From Methylobacterium durans (lineage in GTDB: Bacteria; Pseudomonadota; Alphaproteobacteria; Rhizobiales; Beijerinckiaceae): 64,000 nt of DNA. Of the stretch, positions 1-7,346 are shown piece after piece (the first letter of the stretch is position 1; each line of letters begins with the position of its first letter). The translations under genes and the position numbers were made by a program. The notes beneath the pieces are model-generated. The model saw nothing but the letters and a program-made list of their open reading frames with translations, was not told the DNA's origin and made no database searches. The stretch covers positions 2,480,001-2,544,000 of the forward strand of contig NZ_CP029550.1 of assembly GCF_003173715.1 (NCBI RefSeq). The letters are read 5' to 3'.

Positions 1-1
1 G

Positions 2-274
2 CCGCAGAAGGGCGGCATCTCGCCCGCCCAGGTCGACGTGCTGCTCGCCGAGTGCCGCGACACGCACGGGCTCGCGATCAACGGGCTGATGTGCATCCCC
101 CCGGCCGAGGACCCGCCCTCGGCCCACTTCGCCCTGCTCGCCGCCATCGCCGCACGCCACAACCTGCCGATCCTGTCGATGGGCATGAGCGCCGACTATC
201 CGGCCGCGATCCAGATGGGCGCGACCCATGTGCGGGTCGGGACCGCCATCTTCGGGGCGCGTCCGAAGCCGTAG
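2..274 (+). CDS. YggS-family PLP-binding protein, 3' end
   Basis: Only the last 90 residues lie in the window; the gene begins upstream. The family (YggS, also called PLPBP or PROSC) binds pyridoxal phosphate in a TIM-barrel fold and controls PLP and amino-acid homeostasis; it has no known catalytic reaction. Seen here are the two late signatures: INGLMCIPP, and LSMGMSADYPAAIQ followed by a GAT-VRVGTAIFG stretch. The glycine- and serine-rich segment and the RVGTAIFG end form the phosphate-binding site in this family. The stop is followed after 9 bases by the stop of the convergent marR-type gene. Identification is firm; nothing can be said about the N-terminal lysine that binds PLP. Confidence 0.9.
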   Translation, partial: PQKGGISPAQVDVLLAECRDTHGLAINGLMCIPPAEDPPSAHFALLAAIAARHNLPILSMGMSADYPAAIQMGATHVRVGTAIFGARPKP

Positions 275-283
275 CAGACGCCC

Positions 284-736
284 TCAGGCTTGCCTGCCTT
301 CCTGCGGCTCCGGCAGCCGCCCGACCACCCGCCCCAGCGCGCGGCGCAGGGCGTCGGCCTCGGCCTCGCCGTACTCCGCCTGAAAGGCGGATTGGGCCTG
401 CTCCCAGAGCGGCCGGGCGCCCTCAAGGCGGTCATGACCGGCCGGCGTCAGGCTGAGGGCGCGCGTGCGCGCGTCGCGCCCCGGGCCGATCCGGACGAGG
501 CCATCGCGCTCCAGCGGCCGCAGGGCGCGGCCCGTGGCCGTGCGATCCATGACGAGATGGGCGGCGAGTTCGTGCACCGCGAGTGAACCCAGCCGGTCGA
601 GGACGGAGAGCAGGGCGAATTGCGTCGCCCGGAGCCCGGTCGGCGCGAGATGCCGGTCGTAGAGTTGGGTGACCTGCCGCGCCGCCTGCCGAACCGCGAG
701 GCAGTGGCAAGGCGTCAGCGTCAGCTTCTCGTCCAT
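284..736 (-). CDS. MarR-family transcriptional regulator
   Basis: A 150-residue protein with the winged helix-turn-helix of the MarR family. The recognition region is around residues 50-90 (LAVHELAAHLVMDRTATGRA, then LERDGLVRIGPGRDARTRAL, a typical wing). Such proteins bind as dimers to palindromes and usually repress a neighbouring gene until a small ligand binds. I chose the ATG at 734-736 because the longer reading adds 35 residues with no family similarity; the family usually starts just before the first dimerisation helix. The divergently transcribed neighbour is an MFS transporter, and the 131-base gap between them holds a palindrome, so control of that transporter and of itself is the likely role. 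The ligand is unknown. Confidence 0.88.
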   Translation of the reverse strand: MDEKLTLTPCHCLAVRQAARQVTQLYDRHLAPTGLRATQFALLSVLDRLGSLAVHELAAHLVMDRTATGRALRPLERDGLVRIGPGRDARTRALSLTPAGHDRLEGARPLWEQAQSAFQAEYGEAEADALRRALGRVVGRLPEPQEGRQA

Positions 737-803
737 GAACGCAACCCCGGATTGCATAAATCCCCAGAAGGCCTGTGGCCGATTGGCAGCGGCGAGTAAA
801 GAG

Positions 804-813
804 TGCATATGCA
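804..813. promoter_or_regulatory. Candidate MarR operator palindrome
   Basis: TGCATATGCA is a perfect 10-base palindrome, continued by a partial repeat (GCATGTAT), in the gap between the divergent marR-type and MFS genes. A second related sequence, ATTGCATAAAT, lies at 751-761. AT-rich palindromes of this size are typical MarR targets. That it is the operator is an inference from position and symmetry. Confidence 0.42.
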
Positions 814-867
814 TGTATCTGGCGGAGCATTGTGCCGTCACGCCAAACCCGCCGAGGCCATCCTACC

Positions 868-2178
868 ATGACCGGACCCGTCGCCGAGGGGGCGCTGCCC
901 CGGTTCTTCGCGCAGCGCCGCATCCATTATGGCTGGGTGGTGGCAGCCACGACCTTCCTGACGATGCTCGTGACGGCGGGCGCGGTGGGAGCACCGGGCG
1001 TCCTGATCCTTCCGCTGCAAAAGGAATTCGGCTGGAGCACCGCCGAGATCTCCTCGGCGCTCGCCATACGCCTCGTGCTGTTCGGCCTGATGGGCCCCTT
1101 CGCGGCGGCCCTGATGAACGCCTACGGGCCCCGTCGCATCGTCCTGTCCGCCCTCGCCCTGATCGGCGCGAGCCTCGCGGCCTCGCTGGCCATGGAGCGC
1201 GTCTGGCAGCTCGTGCTGCTCTGGGGCATCGGCGTCGGCCTCGGCACCGGTCTGACCGCCCTCGTCCTCGGCGCGACGGTCGCGACCCGCTGGTTCTCGC
1301 AGCGGCGCGGCCTCGTCGTCGGCCTGCTGACCGCGAGTTCCGCGACGGGCCAGCTCATCGTGCTGCCGCTGCTCGCCGGCCTCACGGAGGCGCATGGCTG
1401 GCGGGCGGCCCTCCTTCTCATCTGCGGCCTGCTCGGGCTCGCGGCCCTGGCCGTGTTCCTGCTGATGCGGGACAGCCCGGAGGAGATCGGGCTGACGCCC
1501 TACGGCGAGCGCGCCCCAGCAGCCGCCACGGTCGCGCCGGTCCCGTCCCAGGTCGGTGCCGTCGCGGTTCTGCGGGAGGCGGCGCGCACCCGCGTCTTCT
1601 GGATCCTGTTCGCCACGTTCTTCATCTGCGGCGCCAGCACCAACGGGCTGATCCAGACCCATTTCGTGCCGCTCTGCGCCGATTTCGGCCTGCGCCCGGT
1701 CGAGGCGGCGAGCGTGCTGGCGGCGATGGGCGTGTTCGACTTCGTCGGCACGGTCGCCTCCGGCTGGCTGTCGGACCGTTACAACAATCGCTGGCTCCTG
1801 TTCTGGTATTACGGCCTGCGCGGCCTCTCGCTGCTGGCGCTGCCCTTCACCGACTTCTCGTTCCTGGGCCTCTCGCTGTTCGCGGTCTTCTACGGGCTCG
1901 ACTGGATCGCCACGGTGCCGCCGACCGTGAAGCTCACCGCCGCCCGGTTCGGACGGGCACGCGCGAACCTCGTCTTCGGCTGGGTCTTCGCCGGCCACCA
2001 GCTCGGTGCGGCGGCCGCTGCCTACGGGGCCGGCCTGTCGCGCTCGGAGCTCGCCAGTTATTTGCCGGCTTTCTTCATCGCCGGCGCCCTCTGCCTCGTC
2101 GGCGCGGCCCTGATCCTCGTGATTGGGCGACCCCGGAGCGAGGGCGCACTCCTGCCAAACGCTGTGCCGGCTAACTGA
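868..2178 (+). CDS. MFS transporter, oxalate/formate-antiporter-like
   Basis: A 436-residue major facilitator with about twelve hydrophobic helices, in two six-helix halves separated by a charged loop near residues 195-220 (SPEEIGLTPYGERAP). The motif A-like loop is at GPRR between helices 2 and 3, and a second one, GWLSDRYNNR, occurs in the C-terminal half. The run ATRWFSQRRGLVVGL followed by a small-residue helix is typical of the monocarboxylate and oxalate:formate antiporter branch. I chose the ATG at 868 rather than the earlier in-frame start at 775 because the extra 31 residues are polar and unlike the family. The divergent MarR-type regulator probably controls it. The substrate cannot be read from sequence. 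Its stop abuts the convergent transpeptidase gene. Confidence 0.88.
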   Translation: MTGPVAEGALPRFFAQRRIHYGWVVAATTFLTMLVTAGAVGAPGVLILPLQKEFGWSTAEISSALAIRLVLFGLMGPFAAALMNAYGPRRIVLSALALIGASLAASLAMERVWQLVLLWGIGVGLGTGLTALVLGATVATRWFSQRRGLVVGLLTASSATGQLIVLPLLAGLTEAHGWRAALLLICGLLGLAALAVFLLMRDSPEEIGLTPYGERAPAAATVAPVPSQVGAVAVLREAARTRVFWILFATFFICGASTNGLIQTHFVPLCADFGLRPVEAASVLAAMGVFDFVGTVASGWLSDRYNNRWLLFWYYGLRGLSLLALPFTDFSFLGLSLFAVFYGLDWIATVPPTVKLTAARFGRARANLVFGWVFAGHQLGAAAAAYGAGLSRSELASYLPAFFIAGALCLVGAALILVIGRPRSEGALLPNAVPAN

Positions 2179-2721
2179 TCAGCCGATGCGGAGGCGCGTC
2201 CGCGGACCGAGCCGCCGCAACAGGCGCACGAGGTCCGCCCGCTTCAACGCCACGCAGCCCTCCGTCGGCAGGTAGCCCGGCCGCGCGACGTGCAGGAAGA
2301 TCGCCGAGCCGCGCCCGGGGCGGATCGGCCCGCGGTTCCAGTCGAGATCGACGACGAGGTCGTAGAGGCCGTCCGAGCGCCAGAGTTCCTCTGCACTCAC
2401 ACCCGGAGCGGGGAGCCGGATCGGGCGGTTGTAGCGCCGGTCGCGCGGGTCGTCGCACCAGCCGTCCTGCCGCCCCGTCGGACGCAGCATCAGGTTCGTC
2501 CGCGGCCGGGCCCCGAAATGGTCCGCCCGGTAGAAGCCGCCGAGCAGGCGAAGGCGCGCCCTCGGCGAGGCGCCGTCGCCCTCCCGCTTCGTGCGGGTGA
2601 GGCCGGAGCGCCCGAGGGCGCAGGAGATGACCGTCGGCCCGGCGATGAGGTGGCCGCGGGTCGGATCGCCGATGACGGGCCGGACGCGCAGGCTCGGCAG
2701 GCTTGTCCGTCTCAAACGCAT
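2179..2721 (-). CDS. L,D-transpeptidase (YkuD fold)
   Basis: A 180-residue protein carrying the YkuD catalytic signature: histidine 144 in IFLHVARPGY and cysteine 156 in PTEGCVAL, with the usual spacing. The family cuts the D-Ala from tetrapeptide stems and forms 3-3 cross-links in peptidoglycan or anchors proteins to it, acting in the periplasm. This branch is the compact alphaproteobacterial type with an N-terminal KREGDGASP motif and a second conserved cysteine (C89) in GWCDDPRDRRYN. No clear signal peptide is visible after the chosen ATG, which is odd for a periplasmic enzyme. The start may therefore lie further upstream or export may be unconventional. It is convergent with the MFS gene, stop codon against stop codon. 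Confidence 0.85.
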   Translation of the reverse strand: MRLRRTSLPSLRVRPVIGDPTRGHLIAGPTVISCALGRSGLTRTKREGDGASPRARLRLLGGFYRADHFGARPRTNLMLRPTGRQDGWCDDPRDRRYNRPIRLPAPGVSAEELWRSDGLYDLVVDLDWNRGPIRPGRGSAIFLHVARPGYLPTEGCVALKRADLVRLLRRLGPRTRLRIG

Positions 2722-3031
2722 TCAACTGCTCGTTGTTATCCGAAAAACAGAGGAGCCGGCAAAGCAGGGCGGGCCGGCGGATGTGTCTGTCTGCGTGGCG
2801 GAAAATGCTGTAGAATTGTGCGCAAACCAATTCCCACCCGCCGAAACCGCATTATTTTGATGCGTATGCCCGGATCCCTGCGGCCGGGCTTCTGATCCGC
2901 GATCGAGCCCGTCGCCTCACCTCTGCCGCCTTCCCGTTCCGATCTTCTCATCTCCCGATGAAGGGCCGGGTGGACCCGGCGACACCCGGCTTCGGACAAG
3001 CCTGCGCCCTGTTGGAAGAGTCCCACGGACG
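2722..3031. other. Intergenic region between divergent genes
   Basis: This 310-base stretch separates the L,D-transpeptidase and response-regulator genes, which point away from each other. It is less GC-rich than its surroundings at about 2800-2865, where promoters for both genes are likely (for example around GTAGAATTGTGCGCAAACC). No ORF with credible composition and no RNA gene is visible. Confidence 0.5.
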
Positions 3032-3718
3032 ATGCCGAACCCCCATCGCATTCTGATCTGCGACGACGACGCGACGCTTCGCGAGACGCTGACCGAGCAG
3101 CTCGATCTCTACGACGAATTCATCGTGCTGAGCGAGGCTGACGCCACCGGCGCGATCAACCGGGTCGCCGACGACCGCGTCGACCTCGCGGTGATGGATG
3201 TGGGCCTGCCCGACCTCGACGGGCGCGAGGCCGTGCGGGCGATGCGCCGGAACGGCTTCCGCGGCCCCGTGATCATGCTCACCGCCCAGGATTCGGAGGA
3301 GGACACGGTCGAGGGGCTGGAGGCGGGCGCCAACGACTACGTGACCAAGCCCTTCAAGTTCGCCGTGCTCCTCGCCCGCATCCGGGCGCATCTGCGCCAG
3401 CACGAGGCGAGCGAGGACGCGATCTTCCAGATCGGACCCTACACGTTCCGGCCCGGAGCGAAGCTTCTCGTGGGCGAGCGCGGCTCCAAGCTGAAGCTCA
3501 CCGAGAAGGAGACCGCGATCCTGCGCTTCCTCTACCGCGCGGGGCGCGAGGTGGTGGGCCGCGACACGCTCCTCGCCGAGGTCTGGGGCTACAACGCCCA
3601 CGTCACCACCCACACCCTCGAGACCCACATCTACCGCCTGCGCCAGAAGATCGAGCCGAACCCGGCGACCGCGGCGATCCTCGTGACGGAGGGCGGCGGC
3701 TACAAGCTGCTGCCCTGA
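3032..3718 (+). CDS. OmpR/PhoB-family response regulator
   Basis: A 228-residue two-domain regulator. The receiver has the acidic triad D11-D12-D13, phosphoacceptor D56 (AVMDVGLPD), T84 and K106 (VTKPF). The C-terminal winged helix includes LTEKETAILRFLYRAGREVV, the recognition helix region HTLETHIYRLRQKIE, and the closing GGGYKLL. It should bind DNA as a phosphorylated dimer. No histidine kinase gene is adjacent, so the partner is elsewhere. The next gene downstream encodes a cyclic-nucleotide-binding protein, a pairing seen in other Hyphomicrobiales as far as I recall. The start is ATG, and the protein length is normal for the family. Confidence 0.93.
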   Translation: MPNPHRILICDDDATLRETLTEQLDLYDEFIVLSEADATGAINRVADDRVDLAVMDVGLPDLDGREAVRAMRRNGFRGPVIMLTAQDSEEDTVEGLEAGANDYVTKPFKFAVLLARIRAHLRQHEASEDAIFQIGPYTFRPGAKLLVGERGSKLKLTEKETAILRFLYRAGREVVGRDTLLAEVWGYNAHVTTHTLETHIYRLRQKIEPNPATAAILVTEGGGYKLLP

Positions 3719-3837
3719 GGCGCGCGCCCGCCCCGCGAGGCCCTCCCGCGCCGGAAACGTGGTGCGCGCCGTAACCTTCGGCTAAACAACCCCGCGACCG
3801 GATCGTGGCCGGGGCTTGGAAGCAGCGGAGCTCGGGG

Positions 3838-4304
3838 TTGGCGCTCGACGACGACATCGCGATCCTCGGCGCGGCGCCCATCTTCGGCCTGATGGGGCGC
3901 GACGCCCTGCGCCTCCTCACCTTCGCGGCCGAGCGGCGCAGCCTCGCCTCCGGCGACCTCCTGTTCGCGCGGGCGAGGCCGCCGATGGCGGCTTCGTGGT
4001 GCTGTCGGGAATCATCGAGCTGGCGCCGCGGGTGGCCGGCGGCGAGCCGGTCGCGGCGGGCCGCTCGGCGCTGATCGGCCAGCTCGCCCTGTTCCTGCGC
4101 GGCGAGCGGCCCTCGGACGCCCGCGCCACCGCCCCCGCCGAGGTGATGCGCATCACGCCCACCCTGATGCGCCGCGTGCTGGAGGAATTCCCCGACGCCG
4201 CGGCCGCGATCGAGGACACCCTGGCCGAGGATCTCGCCGGGCTGGTGCAGGGGCTGGATCAGGTCCGCCGGCTGCTCGACGCGGTCCCGGCCCCGGCGAG
4301 GTGA
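3838..4304 (+). pseudogene. Cyclic-nucleotide-binding (CRP-like) protein, frameshifted
   Basis: Two reading frames together encode one 155-residue protein: residues up to SGDLLFAR in one frame, then GEAADGGFVVLSG onward in another. The join is at the GGG at 3971-3973; one extra G there gives an uninterrupted product. The restored protein is a single cyclic-nucleotide-binding beta-roll (LFAR-GEAADGGFVVLSGIIEL is the canonical core) with no helix-turn-helix, so it probably senses or scaffolds rather than binding DNA. I prefer the TTG at 3838, giving MALDDDIAILG; a GTG at 3805 is also possible. Given nine similar breaks in this window, a sequencing error is likelier than a true pseudogene. Confidence 0.75.
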
Positions 4305-4373
4305 CAGCGGGAGCGGGCTTTTGTAAGCACGCCTCACCGCATCCGATCGCGACAGCCTTCCGAGACCGCATCC

Positions 4374-5216
4374 ATGTCCCACGCCGACCTCGCGACCACC
4401 ATCGAAACCGCCTGGGAGGAGCGCGCCGGCATCGACACGGGCACGCGCGGTCCCGTGCGCGAGGCCGTGGACGAGGCGCTGGCGCTCCTCGATTCCGGCC
4501 GGGCGCGGGTCGCCGAGAAGGTCGACGGCGACTGGCAGGTGAATCAGTGGCTCAAGAAGGCCGTCCTGCTCTCGTTCCGCCTCAACGACATGGCGCCGAT
4601 CCAGGGTGGCCCCGGCGGCGCGCCCTGGTGGGACAAGGTGCCCTCGAAGTTCGAGGGCTGGGACGAGGCCGCCTTCCGGCAGGCGGGCTTCCGGGCCGTT
4701 CCGGGCTGCTTCGTGCGCCGCGGCTCCTTCATCGCGCCGGGCGCGGTCCTGATGCCCTCCTTCATCAACCTCGGGGCGCATGTCGGCCGCGGTACCATGG
4801 TCGACACCTGGGTGACGATCGGCTCCTGCGCGCAGGTCGGCGAGAATTGCCACATCTCGGGCGGCGCCGGCATTGCGGGCGTGCTGGAGCCGCTCCAGGC
4901 CAACCCCGTCATCATCGAGGACAATTGCTTCGTCGGCGCCCGCGCCGAGGTGGCCGAGGGCGTGATCATCGGCGAGGGCAGCGTGCTCTCGATGGGCGTC
5001 TATATCGGCGCCTCCACCAAGATCATCGACCGCACCACGGGCGAGGTCTCCTACGGCCGCGTGCCGCCCTATTCCGTGGTCGTCTCCGGCACGACCCCCG
5101 GCAAGCCGCTGCCGGACGGCAGCCCCGGCCCGAGCCTCTACTGCGTCGTCATCGTCAAGCGGGTCGATGCGGGCACGCGGGCCAAGACCGGCATCAACGA
5201 GCTCCTGCGGACCTGA
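4374..5216 (+). CDS. dapD: 2,3,4,5-tetrahydropyridine-2,6-dicarboxylate N-succinyltransferase
   Basis: A 280-residue enzyme of lysine and meso-diaminopimelate synthesis. It transfers succinyl from succinyl-CoA to tetrahydrodipicolinate in the cytoplasm. The N-terminal helical domain (about 1-100) is followed by a left-handed parallel beta-helix built from hexapeptide repeats ([40 protein letters not shown] and later turns) and a C-terminal strand domain. Motifs such as [20 protein letters not shown] are near-invariant in DapD. Length matches the family. It stands alone here, without dapE or other lysine genes, between a cyclic-nucleotide-binding gene and a hydrolase gene. Confidence 0.97.
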   Translation: MSHADLATTIETAWEERAGIDTGTRGPVREAVDEALALLDSGRARVAEKVDGDWQVNQWLKKAVLLSFRLNDMAPIQGGPGGAPWWDKVPSKFEGWDEAAFRQAGFRAVPGCFVRRGSFIAPGAVLMPSFINLGAHVGRGTMVDTWVTIGSCAQVGENCHISGGAGIAGVLEPLQANPVIIEDNCFVGARAEVAEGVIIGEGSVLSMGVYIGASTKIIDRTTGEVSYGRVPPYSVVVSGTTPGKPLPDGSPGPSLYCVVIVKRVDAGTRAKTGINELLRT

Positions 5217-5355
5217 GCGGAGGCTCGCGCCCCCGCGCGGAGCGACGTGTCGCGCGGATCAGGCCCGAGAAACACGCTACATCTCGCCGGGGCGGGCAGC
5301 CGACACGATTCGGCCACGAGCCGCCCGGCGACCTTGAGCGAGGGACCCGCGAGAG

Positions 5356-6228
5356 ATGGTCGAGCCGGCGCACGCCACCCGTACCCTGTCCCTCGACGTG
5401 GCGGGCCAGCGGGTCCCGACGCCCTGCGACGTGGTGGGCCACGGGCCGGAGGCGCTCCTGCTGCCGGCCCTCTCCTCGATCTCGGCCCGCTCCGAGATGC
5501 GCGCGCTCGCCAAGGATCTCGGCCACGATTTCCGCTGCCTGATCCCGGACTGGCCGGGCTTCGGGGACCAGCCGAGGGCGCGGCTGCCGCTGGCGCCGCG
5601 GACCCTCGACGCCTTCCTGGACGCGCTGCTGGCAACGCTGCCCGGCCCCTACGCCCTCGGCGTCGCGGCGGGCCACGCCGCGCCCTATCTCGTCGCGGCC
5701 GCCCGCCGCCATCCGGGCCGGTTCGGCCGCCTGATCCTCGTGGCGCCGACCTGGCGCGGCCCCCTGCCGACCGTGATGGGGCCGGAGCGGCGCGGCCTGT
5801 TCCGGGGCCTGCGCCGCCTCGTCGAATCGCCCTTCCTCGGCGACGTGCTCTACCGCATCAACATCAGTCCGCCGGTGATCGGCCGGATGCTGCGCGCCCA
5901 CGTCTACGCAGATCCCGCCCACGTCACGCCAGGCGTCATCGCCGACAAGCACGCCATCACCCGCCAGCCGGGCGGGCGCTTCGGCACCGCAGCCTTCGTC
6001 ACCGGCGCCCTCGACCCGGTCGAGACCCGCGAGGAGTTCCTGGCTTTGTTTGACGGCAAACTACCGCCCGTGCGAGTTCTGCGGCCCGAGCGGGCTCCCC
6101 GGCGCTCCGGCGCGGAGATGGATGCCCTCGTCGCCACCGGCCGCGTCGTCAAGGTGACGGTGCCGGGCGCGCTCAGCCCGCACGAGGAATATGCCGGCGA
6201 GGTCGCCGCCGCGATCCGGGCCGCCTGA
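5356..6228 (+). CDS. Alpha/beta hydrolase fold protein with altered nucleophile
   Basis: A 290-residue alpha/beta-hydrolase-fold protein. PDWPGFGDQPR (residues 64-75) is the loop after strand 4, and RFGRLILVAPTWRGP follows the nucleophile helix, as in haloalkane-dehalogenase-like hydrolases. A late acidic position (TGALDPVETREE) and the histidine in SPHEEYAGEV fit the rest of a catalytic triad. The nucleophile elbow G-X-S-X-G is GVAAG at residues 102-106, so the serine is replaced by alanine 104. Unless a different residue serves, it should not act as a classical esterase. Substrate unknown. It lies 139 bases after dapD and is probably transcribed separately. Confidence 0.78.
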   Translation: MVEPAHATRTLSLDVAGQRVPTPCDVVGHGPEALLLPALSSISARSEMRALAKDLGHDFRCLIPDWPGFGDQPRARLPLAPRTLDAFLDALLATLPGPYALGVAAGHAAPYLVAAARRHPGRFGRLILVAPTWRGPLPTVMGPERRGLFRGLRRLVESPFLGDVLYRINISPPVIGRMLRAHVYADPAHVTPGVIADKHAITRQPGGRFGTAAFVTGALDPVETREEFLALFDGKLPPVRVLRPERAPRRSGAEMDALVATGRVVKVTVPGALSPHEEYAGEVAAAIRAA

Positions 6229-6297
6229 GCCCCTCGTCACGCGCCCGTCACCGACCCATCCTAACCCCGCCCGGCCTCCGCCGCCCAAGGTCCTCCG

Positions 6298-7146
6298 ATG
6301 CCCCGTTTCCTGCCGGCCCTCGCCACCCTCGCCCTGCTGGCCTCCGCGACGGGCCTGCCGGCGCCCGCCTCCGCGCAGGACAAGGCGGCCCCCTCCGTGG
6401 GGACCGACACGCTCAAGCCCGGCGCACCCGCCCACCAGCCTTACCTGACCGACGCGCTGGTGCCCGACACGGTCGCGATCCTGCCGCCGCCGCCCGCCAG
6501 CCATTCCGCCGCCGAGGCGGCCGACCGCGCCGCGTTCAATGCGACCCGCGCGCTGAAGGGGACGACCCGCTGGGAGCTTGCCGCCGCGGACGTGGCGGAA
6601 GGCGCCGCCGCGATCCTCGACAACTTCGCCTGCGTGCTGGGCACGAAGCTCGATCAGGCCCGCGTGCCCACGCTGATGACGCTCCTCGAGCGGGCCCGGC
6701 TCGACATCGCCCGGGGCACCCGCGGCCCCAAGGTGCATTACCGGCGGCTGCGCCCCTTCGTCGGCAACGAAGCGCCGATCTGCGTGCAGCGGACCCAGCA
6801 GCTCACGGACAGCTACAGCTACCCCTCCGGCCACGCCTCGCAGGGCTGGGCCTACGCGCTGATCATGGCCTCGCTGGTGCCCGAGAAGGCGAGCGCGATC
6901 CTCGTGCGCGGCCGCGCCTACGGCGAGAGCCGCGTCGTCTGCGGCGTGCACTGGATGAGCGACGTGGAGGCCGGCCGCACCAACGGAGCCGCGATCGTCG
7001 CCGCGCTCCAGGCCAACGCGACGTTCCGGGCCGATCTGGAACGGGCCCGGGCCGACCTCGGCAAGGCGATGGCGAGCGGCGGCCCGGTGCCGGACCAAGC
7101 CCATTGCGCCCGCGAGGAGGCGGCCTCGCGGATGCCGGAACTGTAG
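6298..7146 (+). CDS. Class A non-specific acid phosphatase (PAP2 superfamily)
   Basis: A 282-residue periplasmic phosphatase. Residues 1-26 form a signal peptide ending ASAQ. The PAP2 triple motif is complete: KVHYRRLRPF (K-x6-RP), SYSYPSGHASQGW (PSGH) and SRVVCGVHWMSD (SR-x5-H). The SYPSGHA form is the class A signature shared with PhoN and PhoC. These enzymes hydrolyse many organic phosphomonoesters at acid pH, often to scavenge phosphate. An even number of cysteines in the mature protein fits disulfide formation. No Pho box could be recognised upstream. It is monocistronic between the hydrolase and a TonB-dependent receptor. Confidence 0.9.
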   Translation: MPRFLPALATLALLASATGLPAPASAQDKAAPSVGTDTLKPGAPAHQPYLTDALVPDTVAILPPPPASHSAAEAADRAAFNATRALKGTTRWELAAADVAEGAAAILDNFACVLGTKLDQARVPTLMTLLERARLDIARGTRGPKVHYRRLRPFVGNEAPICVQRTQQLTDSYSYPSGHASQGWAYALIMASLVPEKASAILVRGRAYGESRVVCGVHWMSDVEAGRTNGAAIVAALQANATFRADLERARADLGKAMASGGPVPDQAHCAREEAASRMPEL

Positions 7147-7249
7147 GGATCGCACGATCGGGGGAGAAGGGCAGGCCGCGCGCGGGCCGGGTCAGATCGT
7201 CCGGGGCTCGGCGTGCCGTAAGATCTTCCGAGAGATGCCTAACTGCAGA

Positions 7250-7285
7250 TTGTAAGTCTTCTAAGTCTAGATAAGACAACAACTT
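7250..7285 (+). promoter_or_regulatory. AT-rich control region of siderophore receptor
   Basis: The region is markedly AT-rich for this genome. It holds TAAGTCT twice (7253-7259 and 7262-7268, nine bases apart) followed by ATAAGACAAC. Iron-regulated receptor genes in alphaproteobacteria usually carry a RirA, Irr or Fur operator here. The repeat does not match any of those consensus sites well, so the assignment is by position only. Confidence 0.35.
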
Positions 7286-7346
7286 TTTGTCTTGATCGGC
7301 TAAGCTTGGCAGGGCAAGTCTCCCCGGATTGCGCAGGAAACGCGCA

